From assembly GCA_025963715.1 (NCBI GenBank), contig JAOQAG010000008.1:87907-151906 (forward strand): a DNA stretch of 64,000 nucleotides. Direction: 5' to 3'. The stretch is from Bacteroidota bacterium (GTDB lineage: Bacteria > Bacteroidota > Bacteroidia > 2-12-FULL-35-15). Below, piece after piece: positions 59,111 through 64,000 of this stretch (its first letter is position 1; the number at the start of each line of letters is the position of its first letter). The notes beneath the pieces were generated by a model. The model was not told the origin of the DNA, did no database searches, and worked only from the letters and a program-made list of their open reading frames with translations. The position numbers and the translations under genes are program-made.

Positions 59111-59166
59111 TTCACATAACCTTAACATTGAGATAACAATTTGATCCAAATCCAAAAATATATTTG
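59111..59166 (+). promoter_or_regulatory. Pho-box promoter of the porin gene
   Basis: TTCAC at 59111, TTAAC at 59122 and ATAAC at 59133, in 11-bp steps. TATATTTG at 59159-59166 is an exact TAnnTTTG starting 26 bp after the last pentamer. Confidence 0.72.
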
Positions 59167-59203
59167 CACCAGTTAAAGTTATATTAACCACCACATAACC
59201 AAA

Positions 59204-60535
59204 ATGACACTAAAAACAAACTTTTTATTAACGCTGATCACCACTGTAGCAATAACAGGATTAAGTGTTACCGCCGTAAAAGCACAGGATGTGCAGGAGG
59301 CTCCAATTGATACGCTTACACGCAGCGTAAGCAAGCTCCAGGATGAGCTGGCCAATCTGAAAAAGATCAAAATATCGGGTTACATTCAATCACAATTCCA
59401 GTGGACCGATTCTGCCGGTGCCAAATCGTTTGCTGGCGGCGACTTTCCGGTAAACGTGGATAAACGTTTTAAAGTTCGCAGGGCAGAATTTAAAGTGACT
59501 TACGACAATGTAAGAACGCAGGTGGTAGCAAACATCAACATCTCACAGGATGGTGTGACCATCAAAGATGCTTACGGAAAATTTAATGAGCAACGCTTAA
59601 AAATGTTTTCGTTAACAGCGGGGATCTTTAACCGTCCGTTTGGATTCGAAATTCCTTATTCTTCCAGCATGCTTGAATCACCGGAAAGATCAAGGGTGAT
59701 GCAGGTAATGTTTCCGGGAGAGCGCGACCTTGGCGCGATGTTGACCTTCCAGATGCCGGTTGGCTCCGTATTGCATCCTTTAAAAATAGAAGGCGGATTA
59801 TTCAACGGATCAGGAAACAACGTGAATGATTTCGATTATTACAAAGATTTTATCGGGAACATTCACTGGAACAGCACTTCCAAATCGGAAAAAATAAAAT
59901 ACGGGATCGGTGTATCGTATTATTATGGAGGTGTACGCCAGAATACATCCAAAGTATACAGCATGCATCCGGATTCATTGGGATTAAGTGCATTTGAGCT
60001 GAACAAGGATACTGCAAACTTCGGGGCAATTGCCAAAAGAGTTTACATCGGTGCTGATGCGCAGGTATCTATTGATTTTCCTTTCGGGATTACCACCATC
60101 AGGGGGGAATACATCCAGGGACAACAACCGGGAACAAATGCAACCACTACCAGTCCATCCGCTCAGCCTGCAGGCGATACATACATGCGTAATTTTAACG
60201 GCGGATATGCAATGCTGGTACAAAACATCGGGCAATCAAAACACCAGATCGTAGTGAAATACGATTGGTATGATCCAAACACCAATACTTCCGGAAACAG
60301 CGTTGACAAAGCTCCTTTAGCATTAAAAAATACAGCTTTCGCGAAAACAAATGCACAGGATATAAAATACACTACGATTGGGATCGGTTACATTTTTAAA
60401 CTGGATAACAATGTAAAATTTATGCTGTACTATGACATGGTAACAAACGAAGCCAGCCAAAACCTTCCTGCTGGCGGTTACTGGAGAGATTTAAAAGACA
60501 ATGTATTAACAGCACGCGTTCAGTATAAATTCTAA
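59204..60535 (+). CDS. Phosphate-selective-type porin (OprP/OprO family)
   Basis: A 443-residue outer-membrane protein with signal peptide (cleavage near VKAQ). A short coiled stretch follows (RSVSKLQDELANLKKIKISG), then a 16-strand-type barrel: IQSQFQWTDSAGAKSFAGGD, FKVRRAEFKVTYDNVRTQVV, LTAGIFNRPFGFEIPYSSSM, ending DNVLTARVQYKF. The FxVRRA and GxFxxPFG blocks are typical of the OprP/OprO family. The gene has a clear Pho-type promoter and is followed by pstS, so phosphate or polyphosphate entry is a good inference. Confidence 0.9.
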   Translation: MTLKTNFLLTLITTVAITGLSVTAVKAQDVQEAPIDTLTRSVSKLQDELANLKKIKISGYIQSQFQWTDSAGAKSFAGGDFPVNVDKRFKVRRAEFKVTYDNVRTQVVANINISQDGVTIKDAYGKFNEQRLKMFSLTAGIFNRPFGFEIPYSSSMLESPERSRVMQVMFPGERDLGAMLTFQMPVGSVLHPLKIEGGLFNGSGNNVNDFDYYKDFIGNIHWNSTSKSEKIKYGIGVSYYYGGVRQNTSKVYSMHPDSLGLSAFELNKDTANFGAIAKRVYIGADAQVSIDFPFGITTIRGEYIQGQQPGTNATTTSPSAQPAGDTYMRNFNGGYAMLVQNIGQSKHQIVVKYDWYDPNTNTSGNSVDKAPLALKNTAFAKTNAQDIKYTTIGIGYIFKLDNNVKFMLYYDMVTNEASQNLPAGGYWRDLKDNVLTARVQYKF

Positions 60536-60627
60536 TACTTACAAAAAAGCAATTATTAATCATTAACGCATTTAACAAAACAAAGATCAGGTAATAACAT
60601 TTTACCATCTTTGAAAAAATAAAACAC

Positions 60628-61443
60628 ATGAAAACAAAAGTAATCTTGATCGCATTGACCCTGTATACAGGAATGAGCTTTGCACAAAAATTAAAAGGAA
60701 GTGATACCGTTTTACCGCTTGCGCAGAAGGAAGCGGAAAGCTATATGAAAGCGGATAAAAATGCAAAGATCACGGTTACAGGTGGTGGGAGCGGTGTTGG
60801 ATTGGCAGCGTTGGTAGACAATACAACGGACATCGCGATGTCGTCCCGCAAAATTAAAATGGATGAAAAAATAAAATTACAGGATGCCGGAAGAGCTTAC
60901 AAAGAAACCATCATTGCATACGATGCATTGTCTGTGATCATCAATCCGGGCAACAAAGTAACGCAGCTTACCCGCGAACAACTGGAAGGAATCTACACCG
61001 GAAAAATAAAAAACTGGAAAGAAGTGGGTGGAGATGATCTGCAGATCGTTGTGTATTCACGCGAATCCAGCTCCGGTACTTACGAATTTTTCAAAGAACA
61101 TGTAATGAACAAAAAAAATTATGCTTCTTCTGTATTGAGTATGCCTGCAACCGGCGCTATCGTTCAATCGGTAAGCCAGACAAAAGGTGCGATCGGGTAC
61201 ATTGGCCTTGCATACATGGACAAAGCGGTAAAAGCTGTAAAAGTTTCTTACGACCAGGGAAAAACATATATCGCGCCTTCCATGGCAACGGCAAAAGATA
61301 AAACATATCCAATTGTCCGCCCATTGTATTACTATTATTTGACCACTGTTGAAAAAACAGTAAAACCGTTTATTGATTATGTTTTATCGGCAGAAGGGCA
61401 AAAAATTGTGGAACAGGTAGGGTATGTGCCATTAACAAAATAA
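60628..61443 (+). CDS. pstS: Phosphate-binding protein 1 (periplasmic)
   Basis: A 271-residue substrate-binding protein with a cleavable signal (MKTKVILIALTLYTGMSFAQ). Family motifs: KLKGSDTVLPLAQKEAESYM, TVTGGGSGVGLAALVDNTTD, IAMSSRKIK, and YSRESSSGTYEFFKEHVM, where the SSGT and S/D residues bind phosphate. It ends QVGYVPLTK. No lipobox, unlike the second copy. CATCTTTG at 60606 could be a weak -7 box, but in-phase TTAAC repeats are absent, so it may depend on read-through from the porin gene. Confidence 0.93.
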   Translation: MKTKVILIALTLYTGMSFAQKLKGSDTVLPLAQKEAESYMKADKNAKITVTGGGSGVGLAALVDNTTDIAMSSRKIKMDEKIKLQDAGRAYKETIIAYDALSVIINPGNKVTQLTREQLEGIYTGKIKNWKEVGGDDLQIVVYSRESSSGTYEFFKEHVMNKKNYASSVLSMPATGAIVQSVSQTKGAIGYIGLAYMDKAVKAVKVSYDQGKTYIAPSMATAKDKTYPIVRPLYYYYLTTVEKTVKPFIDYVLSAEGQKIVEQVGYVPLTK

Positions 61444-61745
61444 GTTCAAAGTTTAAAGTTCAAAAGTTTAAAGTTTGCTGTGTGTGGCTCCTTCGGAGCC
61501 GGTTTTACCGCGAAGGCGCAAAGACGCAAAGAAAATTTCTGTGTGTAGAATTACGGCATCCTACAAAAATAAAAAATGCTGGTCACAAATTAGTGTGACC
61601 AGCATTCTCTGTTTGCAATACTATTTAAATTCTTTTTTTCTTCTTCTTGCGTCTTTGCGCCTTCGTGGTAAAAATAACGCTCCGCAGGAGCCACGCAACA
61701 ATACACAGCAAACTTTAAACTTTTGAACTTTAAACTTTGAACTCT
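61443..61745. repeat. 300-bp nested composite palindrome between the two pstS genes
   Basis: From outside in: GTTCAAAGTTTAAAGTTC at the left matches the complement of GAACTTTAAACTTTGAAC at the right; TTTGCTGTGTG matches CACAGCAAA; GGCTCCTTCGGAGCC matches GCTCCGCAGGAGCC; ACCGCGAAGGCGCAAAGACG matches CGTCTTTGCGCCTTCGTGGT; and AATGCTGGTCACA pairs with TGTGACCAGCATT at the centre (61575-61606). Five repeat words are thus arranged concentrically. Confidence 0.8.
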
Positions 61746-61746
61746 T

Positions 61747-61802
61747 TTAACACAAGCATAATCTTAAATTAACGCTATCCTCCCCTCTTCTGTTTAGTTT
61801 TG
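61747..61802 (+). promoter_or_regulatory. Pho-box promoter of the second pstS
   Basis: TTAAC at 61747, ATAAT at 61758 and TTAAC at 61769, in 11-bp steps. TAGTTTTG at 61795-61802 is an exact TAnnTTTG starting 26 bp after the last. Confidence 0.75.
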
Positions 61803-61835
61803 CTGCCATAAAAATCAATTATAAAAAGAAATAAC

Positions 61836-62699
61836 ATGAACAAAAAAATGATTTCATTACTTCTTATTCCTGTACTGGGATTAATGAGTTGTGGCAACGA
61901 CAAAAAAGAAACATCAGACACAAAACAACCGCAAAAAACAGTGATCACCTTAAAAGGAAGTGATACTGTATTGCCGCTTGGACAAAAAGAAGCGGAAGAT
62001 TTCATGAAAAAAGATACCACAGCTTCTGTTACTGTTGTTGGTGGCGGATCGGGCGTTGGGATCACAGCTTTGGTAGATGGAACTACAGATATAGCAATGG
62101 CTTCCCGCGATTTAAAAACCGAAGAAAAATTAAAATTTACAGAACAGAAAAAAGACATTCAGCAAATTACCATTGCTTTTGACGCACTTTCAGTAGTTGT
62201 AAATCCTGAAAATAAAGTAAGCCAGCTTACACGCGAACAACTGGAGAAAATCTACACCGGCGAGATCACCAACTGGAAAGAAGTAGGCGGCGCCAACGAA
62301 AAAATCGTAGCTTATTCACGTGAATCCAGTTCCGGAACATTTGAATTTTTTAAAGAACACGTAATGAATAAAAAAAATTACGCAACTACGGTATTGAGCA
62401 TGCCTGCAACTGGCGCTATCGTTCAATCGGTGAGCCAGACAAAAGGCGCGATCGGGTACATCGGGCTTGCGTATGAAACAAAAGAAGTAAAATCTATCGC
62501 GGTTTCTTACGACCAGGGAAAAACATACGTAGCACCAAGTGTAGCTGCTGCAAAAGATAAAACCTATCCTATTTCCCGTCCACTGTATTATATGTACGAC
62601 AAAGTAAACGAAGCAAAAGTTAAAACATTTGTAGATTACGCTTTATCTGACGAAGGACAAAAAGTTGTTTCTGAGATTGGTTACGTTCCGCTTAAATAA
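61836..62699 (+). CDS. pstS: Phosphate-binding lipoprotein 2
   Basis: A 287-residue binding protein closely related to the one at 60628 (shared KLKGSDT/TLKGSDTVLPL, GGGSGVGITALVDGTTDIAM, YSRESSSGTFEFFKEHVMNK, LSMPATGAIVQSVSQTKGAI). It carries a lipobox (VLGLMSCGND, Cys19), so it is anchored in the membrane, while copy 1 is soluble. It has its own strong Pho-type promoter and a terminator at 62716. Two binding proteins with different anchoring may serve two affinities or compartments. Confidence 0.94.
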   Translation: MNKKMISLLLIPVLGLMSCGNDKKETSDTKQPQKTVITLKGSDTVLPLGQKEAEDFMKKDTTASVTVVGGGSGVGITALVDGTTDIAMASRDLKTEEKLKFTEQKKDIQQITIAFDALSVVVNPENKVSQLTREQLEKIYTGEITNWKEVGGANEKIVAYSRESSSGTFEFFKEHVMNKKNYATTVLSMPATGAIVQSVSQTKGAIGYIGLAYETKEVKSIAVSYDQGKTYVAPSVAAAKDKTYPISRPLYYMYDKVNEAKVKTFVDYALSDEGQKVVSEIGYVPLK

Positions 62700-62715
62700 G
62701 TTTTCATTTTTTTGG

Positions 62716-62752
62716 AAAACGGCTTTTCGATACATCGGAGAGCCGTTTTTTT
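62716..62752 (+). terminator. Terminator after the second pstS
   Basis: AAAACGGCT pairs with AGCCGTTTT around a 16-nt loop that itself contains a short TCGATACATCGG pairing; a T tract follows. Confidence 0.8.
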
Positions 62753-62779
62753 ATGCGCGCGTTTAGCCACGATTTTATG

Positions 62780-62891
62780 CTGGCGCGAGTGTCCCACTCG
62801 TGCCATTTTTATTTAATGGCATCTTGCCATTGTGCAATGTAAGGGCGGGACGCCCTTGAATAGTTTGGCACGAGTGGGACACTCGCGCCGG
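62780..62891. repeat. GGCGCGAGTGTCCCACTCG inverted repeat
   Basis: CTGGCGCGAGTGTCCCACTC at the left and its complement GAGTGGGACACTCGCGCC at the right enclose AATGGCATCTTGCCATT and AAGGGCGGGACGCCCTT palindromes. It is related to the units at 20918-21140. CTTTTGTTTTCTTTTGTGGT follows near 62910. Confidence 0.8.
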
Positions 62892-63003
62892 TACACACAG
62901 TCTTTTGTTTCTTTTGTTTTCTTTTGTGGTCCATCGGGGCGGGGGCTCCTTGCCCTTAGTGCCTTAGTGGTAAAATTTGCCTCAGTGGTAAAACCCCTCC
63001 TTC

Positions 63004-63070
63004 ATAACATTAAATTAACACAAGCATAATGTTTACTAAACCGCCACAAAAACACGTCGGATTATCTTTG
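63004..63070 (+). promoter_or_regulatory. Pho-box promoter of pstC
   Basis: Four pentamers in phase: ATAAC at 63004, TTAAC at 63015, ATAAT at 63026 and TAAAC at 63037, each 11 bp on. TATCTTTG at 63063-63070 is an exact TAnnTTTG starting 26 bp after the last. Confidence 0.75.
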
Positions 63071-63108
63071 CCCCAGATTATTGAAAGAAGAATTGATCCC
63101 AACCACGC

Positions 63109-64000
63109 TTGAAAACATTTTATAAAAAATTCTCCGAAAAATTTATTGAAGGCCTGCTCATGCTGAGCGGCACAGTAACAAGCTTAACAGTTGTACTGAT
63201 CGTTATTTTCCTTTTCAAAGAAGGCCTGGGCGTATTCGATAAAAAACCGGTAGAAGACGGATACGTGATTGCCCTCAATAAAAACAATCCCGTTCAAAAA
63301 CTTTCTTCCGAACAAATAAAAAATATTTACGATCAAAAGATCACCCACTGGAGTGAACTGGGCGGTAAACCCGATTCTATTGTTTTGTTCCGTTTGGAAG
63401 ACATCTCTAATTTTTACAGTGACGATGAGATCGGTGCTAATTTTGAAGGATTGCCAAACTGCATCAATCGTTTGATAGACAGCCTTCCCGACATCATCGC
63501 ATTTTTCCCCGATAAATACCTCGATAAAAATTTTAAAGGAAAACAACTCGCCGTTGACAAGATCTCCTTTAAAGAATTTTTTGGCGGAAAAGAATGGTTT
63601 CCTACGGCACAACCATCCGCACAATTGGGTGTATTACCTTTAATCCTCGGCACACTTTGGGTAAGCCTTGGAGCTATTTTATTAGCATTACCGCTTGGTT
63701 TGGCAGCAGCCGTATACATGAGCGAAATTGCAAACGACCGCGTGCGCCGCATCATGAAACCTTTAATCGAGCTATTGGCGGGCATTCCATCCGTAGTCTA
63801 CGGATTCTTTGGTTTGGTAATTATTGTTCCGTTGATCCAAAAAACATTTAACCTGCCCGTAGGCGAAACAGGTTTAGCAGGAAGCATTGTACTCGGCATC
63901 ATGGCATTGCCCACCATCATTACCATTTCGGAAGATGCCATGCGCAACACGCCGCGCGCCATGAAAGAAGCCAGTCTTGCACTCGGTGCCAGCAAATGGC
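63109..64000 (+). CDS. pstC: Phosphate ABC transporter permease with PstS-like loop (partial)
   Basis: The first 297 residues of the permease; the gene runs off the window. The likely start is TTG at 63109 (MKTFYKKFSEKFIEG), about 40 bp after the -7 box; the next in-frame ATG at 63160 would cut into the first helix. Helix one is at about 20-38. Residues 45-155 are an extra periplasmic stretch containing NPVQKLSSEQIKNIYDQKIT and HWSELGGKPDSIVLFR, clearly related to the REQLE.IYTG.I.NWKEVGG segment of the two PstS proteins here. Then the normal permease follows: EWFPTAQPSAQLGVLPLILG, AGIPSVVYGFFGL and EASLALGASKW (the EAA loop). Confidence 0.92.
   Translation, partial: MKTFYKKFSEKFIEGLLMLSGTVTSLTVVLIVIFLFKEGLGVFDKKPVEDGYVIALNKNNPVQKLSSEQIKNIYDQKITHWSELGGKPDSIVLFRLEDISNFYSDDEIGANFEGLPNCINRLIDSLPDIIAFFPDKYLDKNFKGKQLAVDKISFKEFFGGKEWFPTAQPSAQLGVLPLILGTLWVSLGAILLALPLGLAAAVYMSEIANDRVRRIMKPLIELLAGIPSVVYGFFGLVIIVPLIQKTFNLPVGETGLAGSIVLGIMALPTIITISEDAMRNTPRAMKEASLALGASKW

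Noticed and set aside
60558-60613. Pho-type array before the first pstS
   Set aside because: TTAAC occurs at 60563 and 60572, but the spacing is 9 bp and neither is in phase with the possible -7 box CATCTTTG at 60606. Not counted as a site.
1-64000. tRNA, rRNA or riboswitch genes
   Set aside because: I looked for cloverleaf-like segments ending in CCA-type acceptor stems and for known riboswitch cores in the larger gaps and saw none that convinced me. A covariance-model search would be needed to exclude them.

Overview
The window comes from a member of the Bacteroidota, most likely a Sphingobacteriia/Chitinophagia/Flavobacteriia-type environmental bacterium. The evidence is: several proteins with type IX secretion C-terminal sorting domains (one gliding-type CTD, five ordinary ones), a TonB-dependent receptor with a CarboxypepD-like N-terminal domain, FISUMP, DUF1003, DUF2306 and GbsR-type proteins typical of the phylum, and promoters with the phylum's -7 element TAnnTTTG instead of an E. 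coli -10. No tRNA, rRNA, CRISPR array or complete transposase gene was seen.

Layout. 1-4.4 kb: end of a SpoIIE phosphatase, a broken sigma factor, an orphan LytTR regulator and small membrane proteins, with a family of palindromic repeats between them. 4.6-9.8 kb: a secreted protein and a 1556-residue gliding-type adhesin with 228-bp tandem Ig-like repeats. 10-20.9 kb: a DHp-only kinase-like protein, a DUF1003 protein, a complete RND efflux operon with its GbsR/MarR regulator and two matching candidate operators, an alkyltransferase-like protein, TrmB and a glycosyltransferase. 21.5-23.3 kb: phoR-phoB. 23.6-36.1 kb: a forward-strand block of secreted and outer-membrane genes containing four paralogues of one unrecognised secreted domain (the 'VEKYY' domain), a TonB-dependent receptor and a beta-helix-like surface protein. 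37-40.4 kb: an LpxH-like phosphatase, a glycosyltransferase and a GH1 glycosidase in one operon. 40.9-49.3 kb: two lamin-tail (LTD) surface proteins and a 41-residue membrane protein. 49.5-54.1 kb: an orphan PhoB-like regulator, a serpin-like lipoprotein, a phytanoyl-CoA dioxygenase remnant, a MITE-like element and small secreted proteins. 55.6-58.6 kb: a SulP transporter with twin beta-carbonic anhydrases. 59.2-64 kb: a phosphate-type porin, two pstS genes and the start of pstC.

The main result is a shared promoter layout that ties much of the window together. Upstream of phoB, the VEKYY/TonB operon, the beta-helix operon, the orphan PhoB-like regulator, the porin, the second pstS and pstC, TTAAC-like pentamers recur at exactly 11-bp steps, and the last step starts exactly 26 bp before the first base of a TAnnTTTG-like -7 element. 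Weaker versions precede the two LTD proteins, and an extra copy lies between phoB and the VEKYY operon. I read this as the Pho box of this lineage. It implies that the unrecognised secreted system at 23.6-36.1 kb is a phosphate-starvation system, probably for capturing or breaking down phosphorus compounds at the cell surface. The substrate is unknown.

Intergenic DNA is unusually rich in palindromic repeats: at least six sequence families, several assembled into nested inverted repeats of 80-340 bp, and one 340-bp tandem duplication.
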